From assembly GCA_013416795.1 (NCBI GenBank), contig RQSC01000027.1:342646-406645 (forward strand): 64,000 nt of DNA, given 5' to 3'. Under the pieces are notes generated by a model. It had not been told where the DNA came from. It did not search any database and worked only from the letters and a program-made list of their open reading frames with translations. Below, in pieces: positions 29,206 through 39,712 of the stretch (its first letter is position 1; each line of letters begins with the position of its first letter). This stretch comes from Prasinococcaceae sp. CCMP 1430. Its lineage: Eukaryota > Prasinodermophyta > Palmophyllophyceae > Prasinococcales > Prasinococcaceae. The position numbers and the translations under genes were made by a program.

Positions 29206-30891
29206 TCACGACACGACGAGGCCCGCAGGCCCTGTGGTGGTGCTCGTGGCAAGTGGCTTGAAGCCTAGCTCCTGCACAGGCACGCCGTACTCGGAGAGCT
29301 TTCCCTCGTACACGCTGATGACGTCGTTGTGACGCTTCGCGATCTTGGCGACGTCGTACTGCAGAGAGCGAATGAGCGCGTTCTTCGACTCGAGCACCTC
29401 GTCCAGCTTGCGCGAGATCGACTCCATGGCCTGAGGGTCCAGGTTAGACGCCTGCAGCACCTCGCCGAGCTGCGCCTCTTTCTTCTCGAGCGCGTCCGAC
29501 ATGGCCTCGATCTTGCGCTCCAGCATGAGGTTCTTGAGGCCGCTCTTCTGCTGCACGTCGTATATGGACGACTCAAAGCGCTTGTAAAGCTCGTCGCGCT
29601 CGGCGGTTGTCTGCGCACTCTTCTGCACGAGCACTTCGTAATCCCACTCGAGGTTCTTCAGCTGCTTCTCCGTGTCCACCAGTCTGGCCTTGGTCTGCGA
29701 CAGCGAGATCTTGTCCTTCTCGTAGTGCTGTAGGCTCGTGCGCAGCGTCTCGTTCTCCTTGAGCGCCTTGACGAGCGGCTCGGAGAGGCGCTTGTTCTCC
29801 TGCGCGATTTCGTACATGAGCTTCTCGTTTGCGCTCTCCTTCTTCTTCATCTCCGCCACCTCCTCCTTGAGCGTTTTTATGAGGTCGAGATTGTTGTGCG
29901 TCACGTCCTGGTAGTACCCCTTGATTTCCGCGAAGGCCTTTTCGTGGTGCTTCATGAGCTCATTGATGTGCGTGTTCTTGCGCTCTTCGACCTCGTGCAC
30001 TTCCTGCTTGCGGCGGATCTCCAGGTCGTCGCGCAGGAGCTTCATCTTCTTCTCGTACTTCTGCGCGAGCTCCTTGGCGTTGATCTCGAAGCCTTCGCGC
30101 AGCTTGGTGATCTCCTTGGCGTGCTCCAGTTTGAGCTGGCGCACGACGTCTTCGTGCGCCAATTCGCTCTCCTTGATTTCGAGCTTGAGGCTGCGCTTGT
30201 CCTGCTGCAGCGACGTTGCCTCCTTGGCGCTCTCGTCGTGCTTCAGCTTGAGCGCCATCTCTCCGTCCGCCTTGAGCGTCGTGATCTTGTGTTGGTGCTC
30301 ATAGAGCAGGTGTTTCACCTTCTGCTTGTACACCTTGATCTCTACCTGGTGGCGCTCCTCCATCTCCTCCATCTCGCGGTCCTTGTTGCGCATCTCAGCC
30401 TTCTTGTCATCGAGCTCCTTCTTGGTAATTTCCCAGAAGGCGCTGATCTTGTCGCGCTCGAGTTGCATGTAGTTGCGGCTCTCCTCCTCGCGACTCTTCT
30501 CCTTCTCTAGCTCGACTATCTTCGTCTGGAGCTCCTCTGTGGACACGCCAGTCTCCTCCTCGGCGACAGGCGCCGGCGCAGGGGCATCCTGGGAGCGAGT
30601 GCGGTGTAGGCACGGGAGAGGGATGGGGAGGCGGCAAAAAAGTGGAGGCCCGCACAGCAGCCGCGTCAGGGCCAGCGCAACTTCCGAGTGGCTCGAACGC
30701 ACGGGGTCGCACTTGGCTCGCCCACGCCGTTTTTGCTTCAGGCGTCGCGAGCGGCGGGCCGTACCAACACTCGCGCAGCGTATGCAAGGAGCGGCGGTGT
30801 GCGGGCGCTGCGCTGACGGCGCGCGGCGTGCTTCTGCACGCACCTCCTCCTTCTTCTTCTTTTTGGCATCTTTCTTCTTCTTGGGAGGCAT
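29206..30891 (-). CDS. DRC4: Dynein regulatory complex subunit 4 (GAS8/DRC4), two exons
   Basis: Exons on the minus strand, 30891-30844 and 30588-29206, join in phase 0 to 476 residues. The start MPPKKKKDAKKKKKEE is the typical basic head. The rest is almost continuous coiled coil with DRC4 blocks: RDKISAFWEITKKELDDKKA, VYKQKVKHLLYEHQHKI, MKHHEKAFAEIKGYYQDVTH, NNLDLIKTLKEEVAEMKKKE and NAEFK-free end RSLQYDVAKIAKRHNDVI. The nexin-dynein regulatory complex links outer doublets in motile axonemes, so the organism is a motile flagellate. Human GAS8 has 478 residues. Intron donor GTGCGT. A short divergent tail ends at 29206. Confidence 0.96.
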   Translation of the reverse strand: MPPKKKKDAKKKKKEEVRAEARRAPSAQRPHTAAPCIRCASVGTARRSRRLKQKRRGRAKCDPVRSSHSEVALALTRLLCGPPLFCRLPIPLPCLHRTRSQDAPAPAPVAEEETGVSTEELQTKIVELEKEKSREEESRNYMQLERDKISAFWEITKKELDDKKAEMRNKDREMEEMEERHQVEIKVYKQKVKHLLYEHQHKITTLKADGEMALKLKHDESAKEATSLQQDKRSLKLEIKESELAHEDVVRQLKLEHAKEITKLREGFEINAKELAQKYEKKMKLLRDDLEIRRKQEVHEVEERKNTHINELMKHHEKAFAEIKGYYQDVTHNNLDLIKTLKEEVAEMKKKESANEKLMYEIAQENKRLSEPLVKALKENETLRTSLQHYEKDKISLSQTKARLVDTEKQLKNLEWDYEVLVQKSAQTTAERDELYKRFESSIYDVQQKSGLKNLMLERKIEAMSDALEKKEAQLGEVLQASNLDPQAMESISRKLDEVLESKNALIRSLQYDVAKIAKRHNDVISVYEGKLSEYGVPVQELGFKPLATSTTTGPAGLVVS

Positions 30892-31850
30892 GACTGCGGA
30901 CGGGGGGGAGGTGGGAAGTCAGGCGACCCTGGAAGCGCGCGAGAGAAGGGGAACGAGGTGGACGCGAGTGCGCTCGTCAACGTCGAGCCTTGACTTTTGT
31001 TTTTGACGGCGCCAACCGCTGCGCCGGCGCTGGCCGCAGGGCCGGCGCGGACCGCAGCTGCGTCGCGGCCAGTGGCTCGCAAGGCCGCGCGACGCACCTC
31101 CTCCTGTCCTCCTTACCGCGGGAGGCGCTATGGAGTAGGGTGAGGAGGGCCTGGGGCCAGCGGCGCCGCAGCCGCGCACCCTCTGGCGCCGCGCCCAACC
31201 CTGCCCGCCCCGGCCCGCGCCAAACTCGCCCCGCCCGCCCCACCAGCGCCTGCGAAGGAACCAACAACGGAGATGGAACCCACCCCAGCGTATGCGTGTG
31301 GATTCCACAACGTCTGCGGTGGGGTCTTTAGGATTTCATTGAGTTCAGTAGCTCGAGATGGATTCGCTCATTTATGTGGGATTTCGGATCTGAATTCCGT
31401 TCCCCCAGTCAGCCGGCGCGCGCGCTCGTTCGGGCGCGCCGCCGCTGTCGCACCGGTCGCGCGGCGCGGCGGCGCGGCGCGGCGCGCACGTCCCGAGAGA
31501 GCACCGCGAGATCGCGGAAGGGCCCATCTGTCTGTGGATCCACAACGGGATCGCAGAACCCGGTTAAACCCTACACTAATTAATCCGTGCACAGTGCACC
31601 CTGTGGAGTTCCCCGAGCGCGCTCGTGCGCAGGGCTGCTGACCGGCGGGCGGCCTGCAATCTGATGGTGTGATCGCCGCGCAGTCGTTCCCGTGAGTTGC
31701 CCCGCATTCGAAACGCGGCGCGGTGCGGTGCGCGGGCGTGCGCGGCGGCGCCATCGCGGAGAAGGGGGAACAGGGGGGAGGGGGCGATGCGGCGGATGGG
31801 CTCGCGCGCAGCGCACGCGCGGTGCCGACACCCGGCGGTGTGGCCCCCCT

Positions 31851-31905
31851 CTCTCCCGCTCCCGCTCCCGCTCCCGCTCCCGCTCCCGCTACCGCTCCCG
31901 CGCGC
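31851..31905. repeat. CTCCCG hexanucleotide microsatellite
   Basis: About eight tandem CTCCCG units with one variant (CTACCG) near the 3' side. It lies in non-coding DNA. Confidence 0.85.
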
Positions 31906-32368
31906 GCGCTTCCCGCCAAAAAATCTCCCCCGCGAACGGCCGTGGTATCGCCCCGTTCCGCCCCCGCCCGCGCCGCCTTTTTTATTTTGATTTTTCATTT
32001 TCGACACACACTTTTTTTTTTGCTGCGCGCACCGGCCCGGGTCGGCCCTTGCCAGACCGGGTGAACGCCTCGGGAGATCTCGGTCTGTCACGATAGACCG
32101 GGGTGAGTCGCTGGGACCGAGCCTCCGGGTCGCTGCTGAGCTGGGCGCGCGCGTGGCGCCCCGCGCCCGCGCCCGCGCCCGTCCCGCGGAACGCGGCCGA
32201 AATGCCGCGCTCACCGTTCAAACGGCGCGAAAGGCAATGCTTTCGAACCGCGCTTCGCGAGGTTAGCGCCGTTCCCACGGCGATGAAATTGGCGCGTCGC
32301 GTCAAGTCCGTCAGACGCATGCACAGTAGGGTTTCTAAAATTGGGAAACCGTAGGTCATTTTGCATTA

Positions 32369-32862
32369 CAGAGGTCAACAAAAAAATCGTACGCCTCGCC
32401 AGGCGGATTTGCGCCCGCCTAAAAATCGTTCCAGCGCGCGCCGCTTCGCCAGGGCGCCCAGTTTTACCCGCGCTACTCATAGAGACTTTCCGCACCCCCG
32501 CCGCTGCAGCGAGGCGCCATCGGCGAGGGGGGGCCAAAATTCAGCCATGTTCGGGTTTCGGGACTTTTTTTCAATGGCATTTGATGTACAGTGAGCGCCG
32601 GGCCGCTTCCGGCGCCCAGATCCGAAGGAGCGCCTGTCGAGGCATTTAGATCAGAATCTTTATTTCGCATTTTACGCGTGCATTTTTGATTTTTGCCCCC
32701 CCCCTCGCCGACGGCGCCTCGCTGCACCTGCGGGGGTGCGGAAAGTTTCTATGAGTAGCCTGGGTAAAACTGGGCGCCTTGGCCAAGCGGCGCGCGCTGG
32801 AACGATTTTTAGGCGGGCGTAAATCCGCCTGGCGATGCAGACGATTTTAAAGTTGACCTCTG
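32369..32862. mobile_element. Fold-back / MITE-like element with about 167-bp inverted repeats
   Basis: The left arm 32369-32535 and right arm 32695-32862 are inverted copies of each other at roughly 90% identity by eye (CAGAGGTCAAC at the outer left, GTTGACCTCTG at the outer right; internal GGCGGATTT, CGCCCGCCTAAAAATCGTTC and ACTCATAGA words pair in order). A spacer of about 159 bp has no coding capacity. TA dinucleotides flank both ends (32367-32368 and 32863-32864), the target duplication expected of Tc1/mariner-type transposition. No transposase is present, so it would be a non-autonomous element. Confidence 0.8.
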
Positions 32863-33278
32863 TATTATGACATACCCGAACTATATTAATCGGATGGATT
32901 CCGTTTTTTTTTTAAATGGATTCCATTGATAACAAATATTATCGGTAGTAACACGTAATATCTGCTTTTGCATCACACTCACGATACAAAGGGTTTGTGG
33001 ATACCGCACACGTTGGGGTTCCAAAAGAGTGGTTCCACGCCCCGTCAACCCGAACCGCGCGGGCGCCGCCGGGGCAACCGTAACCACTGTGCGTGCGGAA
33101 TCCATGTCGACGGAACCCGTATTTGTACGATTGTCATGCAGCATCCACAGACCCGCGTACTACGTTTTATATAAGCTGTCCTGTAGTTTACATGTAAACC
33201 TGAAGTATTTTCCCATATTGGATTCTGTATAAAATAGAAATGGAGTCCATTTTATGAATGAATTTACGGTGACAACAT

Positions 33279-33650
33279 ACGGATATCGGCATCGACGTCG
33301 CCTCGACCGGCGTGCAGGTCCATGGCGGCATGGGCTTCATCGAGGAAACCGGTGCTGCGCGCCTTTACCGCGACGCCCTCATCGCCCCGATCTATGAAGG
33401 CACCAACGGCATCCAGGCCGCCGATCTGGTCGGCCGCAAGCTGAGCATGGACAATGGCGGCACGCTGCTCGGCCTGATCGGGCAGATGCGCGGAGACGCC
33501 GAGGATACCGGCCTCGTCAACCTGATCGACGCCTGCGAGCAGGTCGCGCGCAACCTGCTGTCAAGCGAGGCGGATGACCGGCTGGCGGCGAGCTATCCGT
33601 TCCTGACGATGCTCTCAACCGCCGTGTGCGGCTGGCTGATGGAAGCGAGC
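33279..33650 (+). pseudogene. Fragment of a bacterial acyl-CoA dehydrogenase gene
   Basis: The frame abruptly becomes strong acyl-CoA dehydrogenase sequence at 33279: TDIGIDVASTGVQVHGGMGF, IEETGAARLYRDALIAPIYE, GTNGIQAADLVGRKL, followed by a stretch typical of the C-terminal extension (LINLIDACEQ-like helix, then YPFLTMLSTAVCGWLMEASG). It includes the HGGMGF and Arg-Asp-Ala FAD/tetramer contact region, but the first two thirds and the true C-terminus are missing. Wording and codon use resemble alphaproteobacterial FadE-like genes. It is truncated at both sides and fused to non-coding DNA, so it cannot be a working gene. Either an inserted bacterial fragment or an assembly chimera. Confidence 0.85.
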
Positions 33651-33783
33651 GGGCGCGCGGCGGCGCGCAGCGGGGTGTGCCAGAGCGCGGACGCTTGGGG
33701 CAGGGCGGGCACGCGGCCCTGCAGGGGGGCGGACGGACGGAGGGGCGGGGGAGGCGCGCGCCTCACACCGCGCCGCGGCGGCT

Positions 33784-36700
33784 ATGTTCGTGTACCTGAG
33801 CAAGAAGATTGCCATCCCCAACCAGTGCCAGCTCGCGTGCGTCAGCTGGAATGGCGAGGAGGGGTGGATCGCGTGCGGCGGCAGCGACGGGATGCTCAAG
33901 GTGCTCAAGCTCGACCCCGAGCAGCCCGCGCAGGGCGCCGACCGGTGGGCGCCCGTGGCATCCAACCTGACGATGAATCAGACGCTCGAGGGCCACCAGG
34001 GCTCGGTGTGCGTCGCCGCGTGGAACGACGACCACCAGAAGCTCACCAGCTCGGACGAAAACGGCCTCATCATCGTGTGGATGCTGCACAAGGGCATGTG
34101 GTTCGAGGAGATGATCAACAATCGCAATAAGAGCACGGTGAAGGACATGCAGTGGACCGCCGATGGATCCAAAATCTGCATCGTGTACGAGGACGGCGCG
34201 GTCATAGTTGGCGGCGTCGACGGCGGTCGGCTATGGGGCAAGGAGCTGACCATCAACCTGAGCCTCGTCGAGTGGAGCCCGGACGGCCGGTCGATCCTCT
34301 TCTGCACGCCGCGTGGTGAGTGTTTCATCTACGACGGGAGCGGCAACGTGGTGTCCAAGCTGCCCATTCAGGTCGCGGCGGGTGCGAGGGGAAGCACAAA
34401 CATCGTAGGCATCGACTGGCATGCACGGAAGGCAGGCAGCAACGGGCGCGAGGGCGGCAACGAGGACGCGAGCCTCGTGATCGCGCTCGAGAACGGGAGC
34501 ATGCAATTCATGAGGAACGAGCGCGACGACCAGCCCCTGCTCGTCAACTCACAGATGCGCATCAAGGCGATCGCGTGGAACCCGCAGGGCACCGTCCTGG
34601 CGGTGTGCGGCCGCCTGCCTGCGGAGGGCGGTTCCGACACGCCGATGGTGCACTTCTTCTCGCCGCTCGGCGAGCACCTGCGCTCGCTGCGCGTGCCAGG
34701 CACCGGCGTGACCTCGCTGTCGTGGGACGGTAGCGGCCTCAGGCTGGCGCTGGCGGTCGACTCATTCGTGTACTTCACCAACGTGCGGCCCGACTACAAG
34801 TGGCAGTATTTCATGAACACGCTCGTGTATGCGTACACCAAGCCCGATCGTTCCGAGCACGCGGTCATGTTCTGGGACACAAAGACCAACGACCGCTACG
34901 TCAAGTACGTGCAACGCCTCAGCGCCATCGAGTCTGCAGGCGACCACTGCGTGCTCGTGGCCGCGGCGGACGAGCCCGGTCAGTGGCTCCTCATCATGTG
35001 CAACGCCATCGGCTCACCATCAGAGTCCAAGTTGGTGGCTATAGAGCCCAAAGTCGTGACGATGACCGCGTACCACGTGGTCGTGTCAGACGGCAGCATG
35101 GTGTACGTGTGGCAGTATCGCTCGTTGAAGAGCACGCTCACGCAGCTCGAGGCGCCGAACGCCGGCGGCGGCGGGCGCAAGGGTGGGCGCGAGAGGCTGT
35201 TTCACATCAACGAGGGCGTCACAGGAGACTCGGTCGACGTCGTACGCGCGCGACACGCCGCGCGGGGAAGCGCGGCGCAGGCGACTGATCCCGTCACGGC
35301 CATGTGCGGCAGCCGCGAGCTGCTGGTGCTCGCCTTCGCGAGCGGCAACGCGCAGTGCTACGACCTACCGCAGCTCGGGCTCGGGCCGCGGCACCAGCTC
35401 GGGTGCACTGCGCAGCGCATCGCGCTCAATGCCGATGACTCGCGGCTAGCGATGGTCGACACGCAAGGGACGGCGTACATGTTGAATCGGCGGCCAGTGA
35501 AGGGCGGCGTCCAAGGCGATGGAGCTGACCGCATGTACCATTACGATGATCGCTCCGGCGAGCTCGTCGGCGAGCGCATGGCCTTCGAGAGGCGCGACAC
35601 GTGGGACATCAAGTGGAGCCGCGACGATCCGGAGCTGCTGGCGCTCATGAGCAAGACGCGCATGTACACATTCCGGGGACTCGAGCCCGAGGAGCCCGTG
35701 GTGAGCATGGGGCACATCTGTGATTTCAACGATCTACAAATCCGCGCATGCCTGTTGGACGAGGTCATGAAGAGTGCGTGGCCATGGGCGTGCGCCCGTG
35801 CGCTTCGTCGTCGCGGCCCCGCGCGTGAGAGTGTGCGCGCCCGCCCGCACCACGCGCTCGGCCGGTGCGTGTCGCTGGCTCCCGAAAGCACCCACTGACA
35901 CGCCCCGAAATTCACGCGCGCCGCTCCCACCCTCTCCTGGCCGGCCTGTGCTGCGGTGTGCGGTGTGCTTGCGCGCCGCGCAGCTCCTGAGGACCCATCG
36001 CGCGACCTCGTCACGTGGTTCGAGACCAAGAGCCTGCGCGACACGCGCGCACTCCTGTCTGACGCCCCGATGGCAGATGCGTACCAATTCGTCGATGACA
36101 ACGCGCACCCCAGACTCTGGCGCATCCTGGCCGAGGCCGCGCTGGAGCGCCTCGACTTTGCCATTGCTGACAAGGCCTTCGTGCGCTGCGGCGACTACCA
36201 GGGCATCCAGCTCGTGAAGCGCCTGCAGACACTGGACGACAGCGACAAGCAGCGCGCAGAGGTCGCGAAACACTTTCAGCGATTCGACGAGGCCGAGCGA
36301 TTGTACCACGCCATGGACCGCACCGACCTCGCCATTGAGATGCGCATGCAGCTTGGGGACTGGTTTCGCGTGGAGAAGCTCGTGGCGGCGGGCGGCGGTG
36401 ATGATACGATGCTGCAAACCACGTGGAACCGCATCGGCGAGTACTACGCCGATCGGCGCAAGTGGACCAAGGCGGTCAGCTACTTCGCGCAGGCAAAGAA
36501 CACGGAGATGCTCATGGAGTGCTTCTGCAGGCTCGACGACTACGCGGGCTTGGAGAAGCTTATCGAGACGTTGCCCGAGGGCTCATCGCTGCTCAATAGC
36601 ATCGGCGAGCGCTTTGGGCGCGTGGGCATTGCCGAGCACGCGGTACGGGCGTACCTCAAGGGCGGGCACGTCAAGGGAGCGGTTGACACGTGCATCTCGC

Positions 36701-37740
36701 TCAACCAGTGGGATCAGGCGGTGACGCTCGCCGCCGAGCATGACTTTCCGCAGATCGATGGGCTGCTCACGAAATACGCTGGCCATTTGCTGAGCCAAGA
36801 GCGCATCATGGACGCGATCGAGCTGTACCGCCAGTCGCAAAGACACATGGAGAGCGCGCGCCTTTTGCAGGGCCTGGCCAAGGAGGCCACAGAGCGAGGG
36901 GCGGCCCCTCTGCGCTGCAAGAAGCTGTACGTGCTGTCGGCGCTAGAGATCGAGGCCTTTCGACAGCGCACGGTGGGGGCGGCAATGGCCGACGCGACGA
37001 TGGGGGTGGCCACGCGAGCGCCCGCCGCCACTGCGGCGGCAGCCACGCTGGACGGGCTCATGCAGCACGAGGCTGCGACGTCGGACGGTGACGTGGCCAC
37101 GCGGGGGGCCTGGCGCGGTGCGGAAGCGTACCACTTGTGGCTCCTGGCCCATCGGCAACTCTACGCCGGCGACCCAGAGTCGGCCCTACAGACAGCGTCG
37201 CATCTCGCCAACTACGAGGACATCCTCCCGCCGCGCGACCTGTGGTCATTCACCGCCCTGGCGGCCATCACCTGCAAGCACTTTGGCTCGGCGAGCCGCG
37301 CCTTCATCAAGCTCGAGAGCTTGCCCGGCGAGAACGACGCCGTGCTTGAGAAAGCACGAGAGACGGCGTTGCAGATTTTCATGCGCTACCCACCGCACGA
37401 TCCGCGGGGCTCGCGGCTCGGCAAGCCCGAGGTGGAGGTGCAGACCGCGGTGTGCATGGCGACGGGTCGGCCTGTGTCGATGGACGACACCATCACATGC
37501 CGCACGTGTCGCCACGTATGTATCAGACAGGAGATGGGCGGACGCGTATCGTGCCCGCTGTGCCACGCCGACGTGCACGGCGCGCCGAGCTACATGAGCT
37601 ACATGAGCAACATGAGTGGAGGCGGCGGGGGCGGGATGATGCACGCTGGTGCAGGCGTGTCGCAGATGGACGCGGGGCTCGCCCCCATCGACGAAGGGGC
37701 GCTGTCGCCGACATTCAAGCCCATCCTTCCCGTACACTGA
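33784..37740 (+). CDS. IFT121: Intraflagellar transport protein IFT121/WDR35, two exons
   Basis: Exons 33784-35773 and 35984-37740 join in phase 1 (K-T-P-E-D-P at the joint) to 1248 residues. The N-terminus MFVYLSKKIAIPNQCQLACV begins two WD40 propellers (GGSDGMLKVLKLD, LEGHQGSVCVAAWN, NGLIIVWMLHKGMWFEEMIN, ICIVYEDGAVIVGGVDG). The second half has TPR-like helices (HPRLWRILAEAALERLDFAI, LAIEMRMQLGDWFRVEKLV, DAIELYRQSQRHMES) and a C-terminal zinc-binding module (CRTCRH ... CPLCHAD). IFT121 belongs to the IFT-A complex for retrograde ciliary transport and membrane protein import. The ATG at 33784 is the family start. It lies only about 130 bp after the bacterial fragment. Gly/Met low complexity near the end is unusual. 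Confidence 0.97.
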
Positions 37741-37939
37741 TTGTGCGCGGCTCGGCGGTGGCAATGCGCACGCACCCGTGTAAACATCCGTACACATCTG
37801 ACCGCGTTCAGTGCACCAGAATGAGTCGCTGCCGGCCGCTCGCAGCACGGAGCACGCGGGCGCACGGGGCACCAACAACTCGGGCTTATCAAGTACCATA
37901 CGTAAGAATAGATAGGAGGAGAGCAGCGCGCGCGGTCGC

Positions 37940-38359
37940 TTAGTCCTGGAGCACGCCGAGCAGGTCGCTGTCACGGAAGATGTGAAGGCTACGCGCACGG
38001 GGCCGGCGGTGTAGCGCAACGCGTGGTGCGGGAGACAGGTCAGCGCGTTGTGCCACCGATCACGGGGCGGGGGGGTGGGTGGGTGGGTGGGGGGGCGTGC
38101 GCGCAACGCACTCCTTGCCATCCAGCTTGACCTGCGTGCCGCCGTACTCGGGCAGCAGCACCGTGTCGCCCTCCTTGACGCCCATCGGCACCAGCGAGCC
38201 GTCCTGCGCGCGGCCGCCAGCGCCCACCGCGACGACCTTGCCCGAGTTCACCTTGGCAGCCGTCTCTGGCAGCAGGATGCCGCCGCCCGACTTCGCCGCC
38301 GGCGCGACCTTCTCGATGAGCACGCGGTCGAGCAGCGGCACGAGGCGCTTGAACGCCAT
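37940..38359 (-). CDS. 10-kDa chaperonin (Cpn10/GroES), mitochondrial type, two exons
   Basis: Exons on the minus strand, 38359-38112 and 37988-37940, join in phase 2 to 98 residues. Seen: LVPLLDRVLIEKVAPAAKSG, the mobile loop GGGILLPE that docks on Cpn60, KVVAVGAGGR, GDTVLLPEYGG and the spliced end LDGKDLHIFRDSDLLGVLQD. Length and sequence match mitochondrial HSPE1; no long plastid Cpn20 duplication is present. Donor GTGCGT. The last exon is only 49 nt. It converges on IFT121. Confidence 0.95.
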
Positions 38360-39712
38360 GATTCGCGGCGCGGCGGCGCGGGGCCGAGGGGGGGGGGGTA
38401 GGCTGCCGCTGCTACGCCGGGCGGCGCTGCGCCGTGCGTCCCGGTCTGCGTACCGCGCCCCGAGCGCCGTGTGGCGCCCAGCAGCGCGCCGATCTCCTCC
38501 CACGGCACCGTACCCTACCCTCCCTGTGGGGCAGTGACGAGCCAAAAAAAAAAAAAGCGGCTCGCCGGCGGTGCAGCTCAGCAGGTCAGGATGCACCCAC
38601 GGCCAGGCCAAAAAAAAAAAAAGTGTTCCGGAAACACTGCTCCGGTCCGCCGTCGGGCGCGCATTCGGAACATGGTAGTGCGTCTCGGCATGGTCGCTCG
38701 AGTCGACTCGGCTCGACGTGGGTGAATGGAACTCCAGTTCCGGCTGTTGCCTGCCGGCAGAGCCCAAAAACGAACACTGAGGTGCCGGGCTCCGCCCGGC
38801 GCGCGTGCCCGGCACACGGCGCGCACGTAGCGTTGCGCGGGCAGACCTCGTCGGGGACGGGCCGGGGGGGGGAGGGGGAGGAGGCCCGGGGGCGCGCGCG
38901 CCGCGCGCGCGCTGTGGCGCATCCGTTTTTTTATCCCCTTTTTTTAATCGCCCAAACAAAAAAACTCGATGAGTATCCCGGTCAAAAATCCGAGGACCTC
39001 GCAAAAGCCGTGCCCGCAGGCACCCACCGCACCCGGCGGTACGCCCGCCTGGCGAGGGACGCGACTTTTATGAACGCCCGCGTTCGTACGCAGGGAGACG
39101 CACAAAAGGATGGCCTCCAAAATGCATTGATTTTGATGGACGCAGAGTGTCGCCCAAAGCGCACAGTGCATCCGTCTTCAATCTCACCCACGGGAGACTT
39201 TTACACGCGTTTGGGAAAAGTACGTCAAAATGCATCGCCTCGCGCAGCTCCGAAAAGGCACGGCGCCGAGCACCCCAGGCGAAGGCCTGAGCGACACCGA
39301 AACTGTGTTCGATTAATAGGGTCTACATGTAATATTACAATGAATTACAAATGAGAAATAATGGAATTTACCCTAAATAAGGCCTGCTGCGCATCGCGGG
39401 TGCCGGGCCCGCGTTCGAACGGTTCCCCGAGCAGCCGCGGCGGCGGGCGGCACACCGGCCGCGCGCCCCAGCCAGCCCCAGAGGGGTGGGTGAGGCGGAA
39501 GGCGGAGGCGGGGGTCCCTCCTCCCTCCCGCTTCGCCCGGCGGCGGCCGCTCGGGCGCGCGGGCGGCGCCGGCGCCGGCGCTGCCACGGCCGGCGCCGCG
39601 CCGCGCGAGGCCGCGCGCGGGCGGCAGGGACAGAGTTCCGCCTGGGCAGAGGTTCCAGCGAATTGGGGTGCACGCGCCTGTGCCCCCGCCCCCGCCGCCT
39701 TCCCCGCCAATC
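38360..39712. other. Gene-free spacer (about 1.35 kb)
   Basis: No supported gene. It contains two poly-A runs of 12-13 bases (38544-38556 and 38610-38623), the latter followed by a near-palindrome GTGTTCCGGAAACAC, a T run near 38925-38945, and an AT-richer patch at about 39300-39385. It combines the Cpn10 promoter and the 5' side of the CPBP gene, whose organelle-targeting region could extend upstream of the chosen ATG. Confidence 0.5.

Larger units (their letters stand above)
30892..33278. other. Gene-poor 2.4-kb region with repeats
   Basis: I see no gene. In order: DRC4 promoter side, a (CTCCCG)n hexamer tract at about 31851-31905, AT-rich runs near 31978-32020, the inverted-repeat element at 32369-32862, and a clearly AT-richer patch at 32863-33278 with ATGGANTCCAT words at 32916-32926 and 33240-33250. 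Composition changes abruptly several times, unlike the rest of the window. Confidence 0.6.

Noticed and set aside
33784..34130. Possible read-through fusion of the bacterial dehydrogenase fragment into IFT121
   Set aside because: The dehydrogenase frame differs from the IFT121 frame, and IFT121 has its own conserved ATG.
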